A stretch of DNA of 64,000 nt from Micromonospora cabrerizensis (GCF_022230955.1 NZ_JAKKFI010000051.1:115396-179395); one strand, 5' to 3'. Shown: positions 18,159 through 29,979, counted from the stretch's first letter. The notes: a model not told the origin generated them from the letters alone. Translations and numbers: made by a program.

Positions 18159-18252
18159 CGACCCTCCCCGTTGAAGTGAACCGCTCCGGTCAGGCTCCCA
18201 GGTGACGGCGAACCGCTTCCAGCCGCCACGGGGGTCGGGCTTGACAGGCCGA

Positions 18253-18278
18253 GACAGGCGCTGTCTTATGTAAACATA
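18253..18278. promoter_or_regulatory. Candidate operator palindromes in divergent intergenic region
   Basis: Two inverted repeats lie side by side: GACAG-N3-CTGTC (18253-18265) and TATGT-AA-ACATA (18267-18278). The second is conspicuously AT-rich in a very GC-rich genome. They sit between the amidohydrolase (minus strand) and the GH97 gene (plus strand), where a repressor or activator could control either. This is a structural observation only. Confidence 0.45.
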
Positions 18279-18293
18279 GCCGAGCATGGATGA

Positions 18294-20639
<2,346 letters not shown>

Positions 20640-20700
20640 CCCCGTCGACTCGTCGACCGAGGCCGGTGAGGGCCCGGACGCAGCGGAATAGGCTTCAGCC

Positions 20701-21885
20701 ATGAGTGGTGTGCTCAGTGGTGCCCGAAACCCCGTGAACCCCCTTCGCCAGCTCACGATCGACCAGCTCCGGCAACGGACGAGCCTCAAGTGGCGGGAGT
20801 ACCCCGACGACGTGCTGCCGCTCTGGGTGGCGGAGATGGACGTGCCGCTGGCCGAGCCGGTCGCGCGCGCGATCACCGACGCCGTCGCCCGCGGCGACAC
20901 CGGCTACACCGCCGGCACGGCGTACCCGCGGGCGCTGGCGGAGTTCGCCCGGCATCGGTGGGGGTGGGACGGGCTGGCCGTGGAGCGCACCGCGCTGGTG
21001 CCCGACGTGATGCACGGCATCGTCGAGGTGCTGCGGCTGGTCACCGAGCCGGGGGACGCGGTGGTGGTCAACTGCCCGGTCTACCCACCGTTCTACGAGT
21101 TCGTGGCGCACGCCGACCGCCGGATCGTGGAGGCGCCGCTCGGCAAGGACCTGCGGATCGACCTCGGCGCGCTGGAGGACGCGTTCCGGCAGGCTCGGGC
21201 CGGTGGGCGTCCGGCGGCGTACCTGCTGTGCAGCCCGCACAACCCGACCGGCGTCCTGCACACCGCGGACGAGTTGGCCGCCGTCGCCCGTCTGGCCGAG
21301 CGGCACGGGGTGCGGGTGGTCGCCGACGAGATCCACGCGCCGGTGGTGGGTGGGGGAGCGCGCTTCGTGCCGTACCTCTCGGTGCCCGGCGCGGAGAACG
21401 GCCTGTCGCTGATGTCCGCCTCCAAGGGGTGGAACCTGGCCGGCCTGCGCGGTGGTCTCCTGGTCGCCGGCGCGGCCGCGGCCGGTGACCTCGCCCGCGT
21501 GCCGTTCGAGGCCAGCGTCAGCACCAGCCACCTCGGCGTGATCGCCCACACCGCCGCCTTCACCGACGGCGGCGAGTGGCTAGACGCGCTGCTGGCCGGC
21601 CTGGACGACAACCGTCGGCTCCTGTCCGCGCTGCTGGCCGAGCACCTGCCGGCCATCCGCTACCAGCCCGGTCAGGCCACCTATCTCGCCTGGCTGGACT
21701 GCCGTGCCCTGGGCCTCGGCGACGACCCCGCCGCCGTGTTCCTCGACCGGGGCCGGGTGGCGCTCAACTCCGGCCTGGCCTTCGGCACCGGCGGCGCCGG
21801 GCACGTCCGGTTGAATCTGGCCACCGCACCGGAGCTGATCACCGAGGCGGTCCGCCGGATGGCCGCCGCCGTCGCTCGCCCGTAG
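20701..21885 (+). CDS. PLP-dependent aminotransferase / C-S beta-lyase (MalY/PatB type)
   Basis: A 394-aa fold-type I PLP enzyme. [10 protein letters not shown] near residues 40-49 is typical of the MalY/PatB cystathionine-beta-lyase-like group. The NPTG motif is at residues ~181-184, and the Schiff-base lysine is Lys242 in [11 protein letters not shown]. The family cleaves C-S bonds of cystathionine or cysteine conjugates, and some members transaminate; the sequence alone cannot decide. It appears monocistronic, 61 bp after the GH97 gene, and converges with the DUF302 gene. Confidence 0.9.
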   Translation: MSGVLSGARNPVNPLRQLTIDQLRQRTSLKWREYPDDVLPLWVAEMDVPLAEPVARAITDAVARGDTGYTAGTAYPRALAEFARHRWGWDGLAVERTALVPDVMHGIVEVLRLVTEPGDAVVVNCPVYPPFYEFVAHADRRIVEAPLGKDLRIDLGALEDAFRQARAGGRPAAYLLCSPHNPTGVLHTADELAAVARLAERHGVRVVADEIHAPVVGGGARFVPYLSVPGAENGLSLMSASKGWNLAGLRGGLLVAGAAAAGDLARVPFEASVSTSHLGVIAHTAAFTDGGEWLDALLAGLDDNRRLLSALLAEHLPAIRYQPGQATYLAWLDCRALGLGDDPAAVFLDRGRVALNSGLAFGTGGAGHVRLNLATAPELITEAVRRMAAAVARP

Positions 21886-21916
21886 GGAGACTCCGCGCGG
21901 TGCGGCCGGGCCGGGC

Positions 21917-22303
21917 TCAGCGACCCTCGACGGCGGAGGCGACAGTGGCCGGGGCGTTCAGGGGCGCGAGCTGGTCCGCACCGAGCCCGTAGCGCTGGGC
22001 GAGGTACGCGGGGTCCTGCCAGGTGATCAGCGAGCCGGGCTGCCCGTCGTCGCGCACCATGAGCCGCATCGGCAGGTCGATGGCGATCTCGGGGCGGGCC
22101 AGCATGAGCGGCGTGCCCGCCTGCGGGTTCCCAAAGATGATCACCTGGGTGTCGGGCATGCTCAACCCGGCCTTCCGGGCGGCCGCCGCATGGTCGACCA
22201 CCGCCACCACCGCTGCGCCCAGCCGTTGCGCCTCGGCCCGCAGCGCGGAGATCGTCTCTCCGACGTCATGGGCGCTTCGCCTGGTCATCAGTCCGTCGTT
22301 CAC
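21917..22303 (-). CDS. DUF302-domain protein
   Basis: A 128-aa protein whose core matches DUF302 (VIIFGNPQAGTPLM, then EIAIDLPMRLMV and a YLAQRYGL tail). DUF302 is a small alpha/beta domain of uncertain biochemical function found in many bacteria, sometimes linked to redox or metal stress. It starts at GTG 22303 behind a GGGGG-containing ribosome binding site. There is no signal peptide, so it should be cytosolic. Confidence 0.85.
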   Translation of the reverse strand: MNDGLMTRRSAHDVGETISALRAEAQRLGAAVVAVVDHAAAARKAGLSMPDTQVIIFGNPQAGTPLMLARPEIAIDLPMRLMVRDDGQPGSLITWQDPAYLAQRYGLGADQLAPLNAPATVASAVEGR

Positions 22304-22475
22304 GGCCGACCCCCGCTCACCGTGTCGCTGGGCGAACCCATCTCATCCTGCTCGCAACTCAGGCCGGTTCGGGGAGGTTTGCCGCAACCCGGGCCGTTGG
22401 TCGCCGCGTCGGCTCCGGTAACACCCGCGCCTCGCGTAACGAATAAGGGGTGTAACGGCTACGAGAGGACGACCT

Positions 22476-23045
22476 GTGAATGACCCCAGCCCAGCGGAGG
22501 ATGACATCCGCGGCATCGGAGTCGACCCGGTGGCCTTCGCGGTCTTCTACCGACGGCACGTGGAGGCGGTGGGCCGGTTCGTGGCACGGCGGGTCGACGA
22601 TCCGCACCTCGCCGCCGACCTGACCGCCGACGTGTTCCTGGCGGTGATCGAGTCGGCCGCGGGTTACCGACCGGACCGGGGCAGCCAGATCGGCTGGTTG
22701 TACGGGGTGGCCCGCAACGTCATCGGCGACGAACGACGTCGGGCGGCCCAACGGCTGCGGGTGACCGGCCGGCTGGCCGGACGACGGGACCTGGGCCCCG
22801 ACGACATCGCCCGCATCGAGGAGCGCATCGATGCCGAGTCGGCGGCCCGCCGTACCCACCGCGCGCTGCGCGAGCTGCCCGAGGACACCCGGACGCTGGT
22901 CGAGCTGGTCGCCGTGGACGGCCTCACCGTCGCGGACGCGGCGACCGCGCTGGGGATCTCCCCGGTCGCCGCCCGGGTCCGTCTGCATCGTGCCCGTCGC
23001 CTCGTCCGCGCCGTGCTCGCCCGCCCGGCCACCACCCTCGCCTGA
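22476..23045 (+). CDS. ECF RNA polymerase sigma factor
   Basis: A 189-aa sigma factor. Region 2 (VDDPHLAADLTADVFLAV) spans residues ~15-85 and region 4 (VDGLTVADAATALGISPVAARVRLHRARRLV) ~125-185. The GTG start has GAGAGG upstream. The following gene, 18 bp downstream, encodes a membrane protein of the type regularly found with such sigma factors, so a sigma / anti-sigma-like pair is likely. The 172-bp upstream region contains GGTAACACC and GGGGTGTAAC sequences that could be promoter or operator elements. Confidence 0.92.
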   Translation: MNDPSPAEDDIRGIGVDPVAFAVFYRRHVEAVGRFVARRVDDPHLAADLTADVFLAVIESAAGYRPDRGSQIGWLYGVARNVIGDERRRAAQRLRVTGRLAGRRDLGPDDIARIEERIDAESAARRTHRALRELPEDTRTLVELVAVDGLTVADAATALGISPVAARVRLHRARRLVRAVLARPATTLA

Positions 23046-23063
23046 TGGAACGGAGATGACGTC

Positions 23064-24029
23064 ATGAGCAAGACCGATCAGTCGCCGCACGGTTTCGAGG
23101 AGCAGCTCCTCACGGATCTGACCGCACACGTCGCCCGGCGGGCCGAGCTGGTCTCGGCGGCCCGTCCCGCCGGACGTCGTGCCCGGTTCCAGCGCGGTTG
23201 GCGCCTCGCCGGGGCGTTCGGGCTGGCAGTGACACTGACCGCCGGTGCGCTGGCGGTGCAGACGATGAGGGTGGGCGACAAGCCGCCGCCCACGGCCAGC
23301 GCCGCGGAGATCTTCCGGATGGCGGCCGACGCCGCCCGGCAGCAACCCGAGCTCACCGCCCGACCCGATCAGTACGTCTTCACGGAGCACCTGACAACGA
23401 TGCGGGAGCCGCCGGACAGCGGCCCGTACGTCACCGGGCGGGTGCAGAGGTGGGAGTCGGCTGGGGGAGTGGCCCACGCGCAGACACGTTTTCGACCGGA
23501 GGCCGACCCGAACGGGTGGAGCGAGCTGAGGGTGGACCGCATCGACGATGCCGCCAATCCCGGAAAGGAGCTCGACGTGCTCCCGCCGCCCGCGTACCAC
23601 GGTGACCTGCCCACCGATCCGGACGAGCTGCTTCGACACCTTCGGGAGCACCCGGTCGACCTGCATCTTCCCGAGGGTGCCGACGAGGAGGCCGTCTACG
23701 GGGACGAGAGCATGGCCTACACCACCGCGCGGATGATGCTCAGCGGTTACGTGCCGCCCCGAGCGCTGGCGGCGCTGTACGAGCTGCTGGCTCGGGAGCC
23801 CGGAGCGGTCGTCGTCTCGGGCGACGTGGTGGACGCCGCCGGCCGGCACGGGGTGGCGATCCGGGTGCCGGGCATGATCGATGGCAACACGGAGATCCTC
23901 TTCGACCGGGACAGCCACGTCTACCTCGGCAGACGTATGTCGGTGGTGCGCAACGGCAAGGAGTCGCTGTACGCGTCCGGCGCGCTCATCCGGGTCGCCA
24001 TCGTGGACCGGCCGGGCCAACTGCCCTGA
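23064..24029 (+). CDS. CU044_5270-family membrane protein, sigma partner
   Basis: A 321-aa protein: ~50-residue cytosolic N-terminus, one transmembrane helix (about residues 52-70, LAGAFGLAVTLTAGALAVQ), then a ~240-residue extracytoplasmic domain. This topology and the extracytoplasmic sequence (DQYVFTEHLTTMRE and a C-terminal GKESLYASGALIRVAIVD) fit the CU044_5270 family that accompanies ECF sigma genes in actinomycetes. It probably acts as anti-sigma or signal-sensing partner of the upstream sigma factor. It lacks a ZAS zinc motif, so any inhibition would use another mechanism. Confidence 0.75.
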   Translation: MSKTDQSPHGFEEQLLTDLTAHVARRAELVSAARPAGRRARFQRGWRLAGAFGLAVTLTAGALAVQTMRVGDKPPPTASAAEIFRMAADAARQQPELTARPDQYVFTEHLTTMREPPDSGPYVTGRVQRWESAGGVAHAQTRFRPEADPNGWSELRVDRIDDAANPGKELDVLPPPAYHGDLPTDPDELLRHLREHPVDLHLPEGADEEAVYGDESMAYTTARMMLSGYVPPRALAALYELLAREPGAVVVSGDVVDAAGRHGVAIRVPGMIDGNTEILFDRDSHVYLGRRMSVVRNGKESLYASGALIRVAIVDRPGQLP

Positions 24030-24056
24030 CCGGTGCCGGGCGCCGACCCGTCGGCG

Positions 24057-25196
24057 TCACCTCCTGGGTTGTCGGCGTTCACCGGGCGAGCCGAGGTCGT
24101 TCAGCAGGCCTTCCAGATGTGCGATCGCGGCTGTCGCGACGGTGTCGACCCCCACCCCGGTGTGGGCGACGATGCGCCGAGCCACCCTGATCGCCTCCTG
24201 CGGGCTGGTCGCCTCGAACAGCAGCGGCACCAGCGCGCGTACCGCGGCGCACCTGCCGTCGATGTCCTCCAGCAGCCGGGGATGCCGCTCGACGAGCCGG
24301 TTGAGTCGATGGTCGACGACCGTGTCCAGCATGGGTTGCGTCCGCCGCTGGAGGGCCGCCCGCAGCCGAGCCCTGCCGTGCGGTGCGCGCAGCAGGTCCG
24401 CCGGGTCGGCGCCGGCGCTGAACTCGGCCGCCAGCAGCGGGCCGGGACAGCGCGGGTGTCGGAGCAGGTGCCACGCGCGGTCCACCGCCGCGTGGCCCGC
24501 CGGGTCCGCGTCGAACGCCGTGACCAGGCCCCGCGCGGCGCCGGGCAGCGACCGCAGGATGTGCGCCTGGGCGTCACTGAGGGTGGTGCCGCAGGGCGCG
24601 AGGGCCACGGCGCCGGTCCGGCCGGAGCGCGAGTACGACAACCACACCGCGAGGACGTCGGCGGGCCCTTCGACGAGGACCGGGGTCCACCCGGCGGTGA
24701 TGCGATCCTGCTGCTCGGCGAGACCGAACAGCAGGTGCCTCTTGTTGTAGATCGCCGTCCGGGGGTTGTTGAGGTACTTCGGTACGTCTCCGGCACACGG
24801 TCCGGAGCGGCCGAGGAATGCCACTGGGTGCCCGGCCGGGTCGCGTACCGGGAACATGACCCGGTCGCGGAACACGTCGATGAGTCGGTCGGGGCCGGTC
24901 CGGGTGCGGGCCGACAGGCCGGCGCCGATCAACTCCTCCGGTGTGAAGCCGGCGGCACGCAGGTGGCCGGTCAGCGCACTCCAGCCCGGTGGGGCGTACC
25001 CGACCCGCCACGGCCACTCCCGCCGCACGAGGACACCGAGGCCACGTTCGGCGAGGTAGGCGCGCGGCGCGTCGGCGTGCGCGAGCTGGGCGCGGTAGTA
25101 CGACACCGCGGCGTCGACGGCCGCCAGCAGGCGCCCGGGCTCAAGCCCGGTGCCGCGTACCGCTGGCGTCGGCTGACTGAGTCGGGGTGCGCCCAT
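24057..25196 (-). CDS. DnaG-primase-like Toprim protein lacking the CHC2 zinc finger
   Basis: A 379-aa protein related to the catalytic core of DnaG. The RNA-polymerase N-subdomain motif VMFPVRDPAGHPVAFLGR is at ~113-130 and PKYLNNP at ~139-145. The Toprim domain has Glu176 in VLVEGPADV and DxD at Asp229/Asp231 in AFDADPAG. The N-terminal zinc-binding domain of DnaG (~100 aa) and a typical helicase-binding C-terminus are missing, so it is not the housekeeping primase. The ATG at 25196 is chosen because GGAGG lies 7 bases upstream; the in-frame GTG at 25217 would place that site inside the gene. Similar proteins occur on actinomycete mobile elements, but no integrase is seen nearby. Confidence 0.8.
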   Translation of the reverse strand: MGAPRLSQPTPAVRGTGLEPGRLLAAVDAAVSYYRAQLAHADAPRAYLAERGLGVLVRREWPWRVGYAPPGWSALTGHLRAAGFTPEELIGAGLSARTRTGPDRLIDVFRDRVMFPVRDPAGHPVAFLGRSGPCAGDVPKYLNNPRTAIYNKRHLLFGLAEQQDRITAGWTPVLVEGPADVLAVWLSYSRSGRTGAVALAPCGTTLSDAQAHILRSLPGAARGLVTAFDADPAGHAAVDRAWHLLRHPRCPGPLLAAEFSAGADPADLLRAPHGRARLRAALQRRTQPMLDTVVDHRLNRLVERHPRLLEDIDGRCAAVRALVPLLFEATSPQEAIRVARRIVAHTGVGVDTVATAAIAHLEGLLNDLGSPGERRQPRR

Positions 25197-25256
25197 GGGC
25201 CTACCTCCGGGATCCACGCTAGCCGCCGCCGGCCCGTCCCCGCCATGAACAGGCTT

Positions 25257-26333
25257 TCAGTACGGATAGCCGGGAATGTTGAGTCGCACGCTGTACAGGC
25301 CCGAGTCGTTCCTCGGGCCCGAGGTGACGTAGAGGGTCTGTCGGTCCGGGCCGCCGAACGCCACGTTGGTCGTACCGGAGGTGCCGGCCCGGATCGTGCC
25401 GAGCTGGGTGCCCGCGGGGGAGTACACGTGCACCAGAGCGTCGGAGCCCGACGCCCAGTACACGTTGCCGGCACAGTCGATCGTCACGCCGTCCGGACCG
25501 CCGATGTAGTTCACGAAGACGCTGCGAGCGCCGGTGCTGCCGTCGGGCTGCACGGCGTACTTGTAGATCTTGTTCTCGGAGTAGGCGCCCACGTAGAGTG
25601 CGGTTCCGTCCGGCGACAGCGCGATGCCGTTGGGTTGGCGCAGCCGGTCGTCCACCAGCGACACCTGACCACCCGAGACGCGGAAGACGCTGGTGCGCCC
25701 GCTCATCTGGTCGGCGCGGTTGCCGCGCTGGAAGTTCGGGTCGGTGAAGTACACGACGCCGTCCGAGCGGACCGCGACGTCGTTGGGCGAGTTGAACGCC
25801 CGGCCCTGGTAGTTCGCCGCGACGGTGCTGCGGGCCCGGTCGCTCAGCCGGTACGCGGACATGCTCCGCTGGTCGTGGGTGGCCGCGACGACCTGCTGGG
25901 CGTCGGCGCTGAGCGCCAGGCCGTTGCTGCCCGCGTTGGCGACGAACGTGTCGAAGGTCGCCGGTGGGGTGAACCGGCGGATCGTGGACGGCTGGACGTT
26001 GTACGGACCGGTGCCCGCCGCCATGTCGGACATCAGCAGGTAGCCGCCGTCGGCGACCCAGACCGGCCCTTCGAGGAACGAGAATCCACCCTGGATCCTG
26101 GGCGCCGTCACGGAGCCGGCGGGCAGTGGTGGGCCGTACGCGGTCCCCGTCGGGCAGACACCGGGAGGCGTCCCGGGCGGATTGGCCAGCACGCCACCGG
26201 CTGCGGAGTGAGCGCTAACATGGGCGGCGCGCAGAAGGTCCGGGGGTGCGGCGGCGGCTCCGCTGGTGATCGGTGCGGTGCTGAGCGCGAGGCACAGGCC
26301 GCCCAGCGCGGCGATGGTGGGACGCCAGTTCAT
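25257..26333 (-). CDS. Secreted SMP-30/gluconolactonase-like beta-propeller protein
   Basis: A 358-aa exported protein with a signal peptide ending near SGAAAAPP (residue ~29). Repeated beta-propeller motifs follow, typical of SMP-30/LRE-like lactonases: FLEGPVWVADGGYLLMSD, PNDVAVRSDGVVYFTDPN, PNGIALSPDGTALYVG and GPDGVTIDCAGNVYWAS. Glu and Asn/Asp in these motifs are the usual divalent-metal ligands. It may hydrolyse lactones outside the cell. ATG 26333 follows AGGAG at good spacing; the longer upstream frame is not coding-like. Confidence 0.87.
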   Translation of the reverse strand: MNWRPTIAALGGLCLALSTAPITSGAAAAPPDLLRAAHVSAHSAAGGVLANPPGTPPGVCPTGTAYGPPLPAGSVTAPRIQGGFSFLEGPVWVADGGYLLMSDMAAGTGPYNVQPSTIRRFTPPATFDTFVANAGSNGLALSADAQQVVAATHDQRSMSAYRLSDRARSTVAANYQGRAFNSPNDVAVRSDGVVYFTDPNFQRGNRADQMSGRTSVFRVSGGQVSLVDDRLRQPNGIALSPDGTALYVGAYSENKIYKYAVQPDGSTGARSVFVNYIGGPDGVTIDCAGNVYWASGSDALVHVYSPAGTQLGTIRAGTSGTTNVAFGGPDRQTLYVTSGPRNDSGLYSVRLNIPGYPY

Positions 26334-26522
26334 CGAAGACTCCTGTCGACGTCGGCGGGCGCGAAGCCCGGCGGTCGACGGCGCGCGTGGTCGCGGGGCC
26401 GGCGCGGTGCGGCGCGGGCCGTCTGTGAGGTACCAGGGCAGCATAAGTGACAAGACAGTGACGTGTGTCGATTTTGTTTCGGTTAATTCACCGTGCTGCG
26501 GTCACCCCGCGTCCGCCCGACG

Positions 26523-26921
26523 TCAGACGGTCGTGGACGGTCGCGGTGCCCTGATCGCCACGGCGCCGGCGACCAGCAGCACCGCCACCGGCAGGAACGC
26601 GCCACCGATACCCAGCCCGAGCAGCAACCCCCAGGCGGCGATGACCAGCGCGGCCACCACGTCGGCGACCCCGGTCAGCCGACCGATCCGCTGTGCGAGA
26701 ACCGGCAGCGTCGCGGCCAGAACGGGCACGCCGAGCAGGTAGCTGGCCGCCGCCCCGGAATCGTCAACGGTCCAGGGGGTCAACGCGGCAGCCACCAGCA
26801 CGGTGATCACCAGGGCCGACCAGCGGACCACCCGTCGCGCGTCGGCCGGCCGGCGAACCAGGACCACGACACCGACGAGCAGGACGGCGACGATCGCGCC
26901 GACGGTCACGATATCGATCAT
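26523..26921 (-). CDS. Four-helix membrane protein, unknown function
   Basis: A 132-aa protein made almost entirely of four hydrophobic helices (residues ~5-22, 33-50, 58-75 and 85-122, the last possibly two). The short basic loop RRPADARR suggests the first loop is cytosolic. No family is recognised. A GTG three bases upstream (26924) is an equally possible start. It is divergent from the methyltransferase gene. Confidence 0.55.
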   Translation of the reverse strand: MIDIVTVGAIVAVLLVGVVVLVRRPADARRVVRWSALVITVLVAAALTPWTVDDSGAAASYLLGVPVLAATLPVLAQRIGRLTGVADVVAALVIAAWGLLLGLGIGGAFLPVAVLLVAGAVAIRAPRPSTTV

Positions 26922-27137
26922 CACGCTCTCCTCGACCGCAGATGCCTCTCGGTGGAGACGACCCGTCGTCTCCACCGAATTCGTTGAGCTGCGCTCCGAT
27001 TTCCACGATACGGCTGACCGCGCCCGTGCACGAGATCCGGTGTCCGATTCGATGACCAGGGAGAACCCGAGCGGAACGCCCCGTCGTGCCGTACGAAAGT
27101 GGCGGTCCGGGCAGCGCCGCCGTCGTATGGTGCCGCC

Positions 27138-27938
27138 ATGGCATCCCCAGTCTGGGTCGACGGCACGGCGTACGAGGCCTACGTGGGTCGCTGGAGCCGG
27201 CTCGTCGCGGTGGAGTTCGTGCGCTGGCTCGATCTGCCCGCTGGGCTGCGCTGGCTGGATGTGGGCAGCGGCACCGGCGTGCTGACCTCGACGGTGCTGA
27301 CGACCGCTCAGCCGCGCCAGATCACGGGCGTGGACCCCTCCGAGGGCTTCGTGACGCAGGCCCGCTCCCAGGTCACCGACCCGAGGGCCGCCTTCGCCGT
27401 CGGCGACGCCCGCGTGCTGCCCCTGCCGGATCGCGCGGTCGACGTGGTCGTGAGTGGTCTGGTGCTGAACTTCGTCCCCGAACCCGTGCGGGCGGTGGCG
27501 GATTTCGCCCGAGTGGTCAGCCCCGGTGGAGTGGTGGCCGCCTACGTCTGGGACTACGCCGAGGGAATGCAGATGATGCGGCACTTCTGGGATGCGGCCA
27601 GCGCCCTCGATCCCGCGGCGGCCGGACGAGACGACGGGCGCGGCTTCTCGCTGTGTCGCCCGGACGCGCTCCAGAAGCTGTGGCGCGACGGTGGGCTGAC
27701 GGGCATCTCGGTGCAGGCGATCGACGTACCAACCGTCTTCGCCGGCTTCGCCGACTACTGGACACCTTTTCTCGGCGGGCAGGGCTCCGCCCCGGCGTAC
27801 CTGGCCTCGTTGGCGGAGCCCGAGCAGGCTGCCCTGCGGGATCTGCTCGCCACCCGGCTGTCGCCCGAACCCGACGGCTCGATCCGGCTCACGGCCCGCG
27901 CCTGGGCGGTCCGTGGCACCCGGGCGACGAGGGTCTGA
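27138..27938 (+). CDS. SAM-dependent methyltransferase (class I)
   Basis: A 266-aa Rossmann-fold methyltransferase. Motif I is LDVGSGTGVLT (~residues 38-48), the acidic ribose-binding residue is in ITGVDPSEGF and motif II region is DARVLPLPDRAVDVVVSGL. This is a UbiE/Methyltransf_11-like architecture with a C-terminal cap. The substrate is unknown. ATG 27138 is preferred over an in-frame start at 27099 because homology starts at VWVDGTAYEAYVGRWS. No clear Shine-Dalgarno precedes it. Confidence 0.85.
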   Translation: MASPVWVDGTAYEAYVGRWSRLVAVEFVRWLDLPAGLRWLDVGSGTGVLTSTVLTTAQPRQITGVDPSEGFVTQARSQVTDPRAAFAVGDARVLPLPDRAVDVVVSGLVLNFVPEPVRAVADFARVVSPGGVVAAYVWDYAEGMQMMRHFWDAASALDPAAAGRDDGRGFSLCRPDALQKLWRDGGLTGISVQAIDVPTVFAGFADYWTPFLGGQGSAPAYLASLAEPEQAALRDLLATRLSPEPDGSIRLTARAWAVRGTRATRV

Positions 27939-28004
27939 TCCGCGCACTCCGGTGGACGGATGCGATGACCCGGGGCCGTTTGCGATGACCCGTACGATCG
28001 GGAC

Positions 28005-28847
28005 ATGCGTCCTGCGGGGCCGGATCACGTCGGTGGGCCAACCTGGGACATCGCGGTCCCGACGCGGCCGAGTCGGCTGGCCGGCACCACCATGGCGGGC
28101 TTCAGTGACCGTGCCAACAGCCTGGTCGACGTCGAGGTGGTCCCGCATCCGGGCGTCATGATGGTCTTCGACCTCGGCGACCGGCCCCTGGTCATCGATG
28201 ACGGCAACGGGCAGCAACAACGGGGCCGTGCCGTCGCCGGGCTTGCGCCCAACCGGGTCCGTGGGCAGGGCCAACCGGGCAGCTTCACGTGCCTTCAGGT
28301 GCGGTTGTCGCCCACGCTCGCGCGCCCGGTCCTGGGTGCTGCCGCCGAGCTGACCGGCACGGTGCTCGACCTTGACGACCTGTGGGGCAGCGACGCGACG
28401 CGGCTCCAGGAGAGGCTGCGCGCCGCCACGTCGTGGGAGGACCGGTTCACGATCGTGGAGGTCGCGTTGGCCCGGCGTCACGACGCGGGCCGCGCCGTCG
28501 ATCCCGAGGTCGCCTTCTGCTGGGCGCGGTTGGTGGACACGCGCGGGCAGGTGCGGGTCGAACGGCTGGCCGCCGAGATCGGATGGAGCCGCAAACGGTT
28601 GTGGTCCCGGTTCCGGTCGCAGATCGGCGTCAACCCCAAGCGTGCCGCCCAACTCATCCGTTTCGATCATGCGGCCCACCGTCTTGCCGCTGGTCACGCC
28701 GCCGCCGTGGTGGCGGTGGACAGCGGCTATGCGGACCAGTCCCACCTGCACCGCGACGTCCGGACCTTCACCGGGCTGACGCCTGCGACGGTGGCGAGGG
28801 CCCCGTTCCTCGCCGTCGACGGGGTTGCGTGGTCTGCCCGCCCCTGA
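28005..28847 (+). CDS. AraC-family transcriptional regulator
   Basis: A 280-aa regulator. The C-terminal AraC/XylS DNA-binding domain has two helix-turn-helix units: VRVERLAAEIGWSRKRLWSRF and AAVVAVDSGYADQSHLHRDV, ending in the typical FTGLTPATV. The N-terminal ~170 residues form a ligand-sensing domain without a recognised class. It lies 66 bp after the methyltransferase and 112 bp before an HSL-type esterase on the same strand, so either may be a target. Confidence 0.9.
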   Translation: MRPAGPDHVGGPTWDIAVPTRPSRLAGTTMAGFSDRANSLVDVEVVPHPGVMMVFDLGDRPLVIDDGNGQQQRGRAVAGLAPNRVRGQGQPGSFTCLQVRLSPTLARPVLGAAAELTGTVLDLDDLWGSDATRLQERLRAATSWEDRFTIVEVALARRHDAGRAVDPEVAFCWARLVDTRGQVRVERLAAEIGWSRKRLWSRFRSQIGVNPKRAAQLIRFDHAAHRLAAGHAAAVVAVDSGYADQSHLHRDVRTFTGLTPATVARAPFLAVDGVAWSARP

Positions 28848-28959
28848 CGGGACGATCGAGGGCGATCCGTGGCTGGCGACCCGGGAACAATCGTCCAATC
28901 CACCGACGAGCACCAACTGCGACAGTGGGCGCACACCGTCGTCGCAGGTCGGAGGACAG

Positions 28960-29919
28960 ATGAGAAGCAAGGCTCCGCTCGGCACCCGCATCCTCAGGGA
29001 CAGTCAGGACTGGGAGGCACTGAGCGACGACCAGGTGATCCTCGCGCGCGAGAAGACCAATCGGGCGGCAACGTCGCGTGCCGCCTGGATCGTCACCGGC
29101 CGGCCCGACCGCCGCGCACAGATCACGGAGACCACGATCGACCTTCCGGGTCGCCGCCTGATGCTGCGCGTACACCGGCCGAAGGCCGCCGGCCCGACAC
29201 TGCCGTTGATCGTGTCCTTTCATGGCGGAGGCTTCATCGCGGGGACGGCAGCCCAGAACGACTGGCTCAACAGCCACCTCGCCGCCCGCTGCCCGGCGGT
29301 GGTCGTGTCGGTGGAGTATCGACTCGCCCCGGAGCACCCGCTGCCCCAGCCGATCGAGGACGGCTACGACACCCTCGTGCGGCTCGTCGCCGACGCCGCC
29401 GGTTGGCGTGTCGATCCCGACGCCGTCGCGGTCATGGGCGAGAGTGCCGGCGGTACGATCGCCGCGCTCATCGCCCTACGCGCCGGCAAGGACGGCCCAC
29501 CGCTGCGTGCCCAGGTGCTGAACTATCCCGTCACGGACTGGACCGAGACCATGAGCGGGTACGCGTCGGTCGACCAGAATGCCGACAACCCCACACTGCC
29601 GATGTCCCGGATGCGGGCGGCCCGGAGGCTGAGCGTCCCACCGCGCCTCGACGCTCGCGGCGTGTCGCCCCTGACGTACGACAGTCTCGCCGGCCTGCCG
29701 CCGGCCCTCGTCGTCACGGCCGCGCTGGATCCGCTGGCCGACCACGGACGGCGCTACGCCGAACGGCTCCGCGAGGACGGCAGCGATGCTCAACTGACCT
29801 GCTACCCGAGGGCCACGCACAGCTTTCTGAGTATTCCCGGTCTGGTGCCGGCGGCCCGGCCGGCGCGACGTGAAATCCTCACCTTTCTGCGTGGTCATCT
29901 GCACCGGGGCCCGCGATGA
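28960..29919 (+). CDS. Alpha/beta hydrolase, hormone-sensitive-lipase (HSL) family esterase
   Basis: A 319-aa esterase with the HSL oxyanion motif HGGGF (residues 88-92), nucleophile Ser162 in GESAGG, Asp257 in LDPLAD and His287 in ATHSF. This is the bacterial HSL (family IV) carboxylesterase pattern, and it should hydrolyse short-chain esters. ATG 28960 follows GGAGG (28951-28955); an in-frame ATG at 28825 would overlap the araC gene. It converges with another hydrolase gene across a perfect palindrome. Confidence 0.92.
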   Translation: MRSKAPLGTRILRDSQDWEALSDDQVILAREKTNRAATSRAAWIVTGRPDRRAQITETTIDLPGRRLMLRVHRPKAAGPTLPLIVSFHGGGFIAGTAAQNDWLNSHLAARCPAVVVSVEYRLAPEHPLPQPIEDGYDTLVRLVADAAGWRVDPDAVAVMGESAGGTIAALIALRAGKDGPPLRAQVLNYPVTDWTETMSGYASVDQNADNPTLPMSRMRAARRLSVPPRLDARGVSPLTYDSLAGLPPALVVTAALDPLADHGRRYAERLREDGSDAQLTCYPRATHSFLSIPGLVPAARPARREILTFLRGHLHRGPR

Positions 29920-29949
29920 CAACCAGGCCTTCGGCATCCGCTCGGCGTC

Positions 29950-29973
29950 GTGCGGCTCGCCGGCGAGCCGCAC
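29950..29973. terminator. Perfect 24-bp palindrome, bidirectional terminator candidate
   Basis: A 24-bp perfectly self-complementary sequence lies between two converging genes that end at 29919 and 29980. As RNA it would fold into a stem of about 10 bp with a 4-base loop. Its location favours a shared terminator over a binding site. Confidence 0.6.
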
Positions 29974-29979
29974 GCAGCC

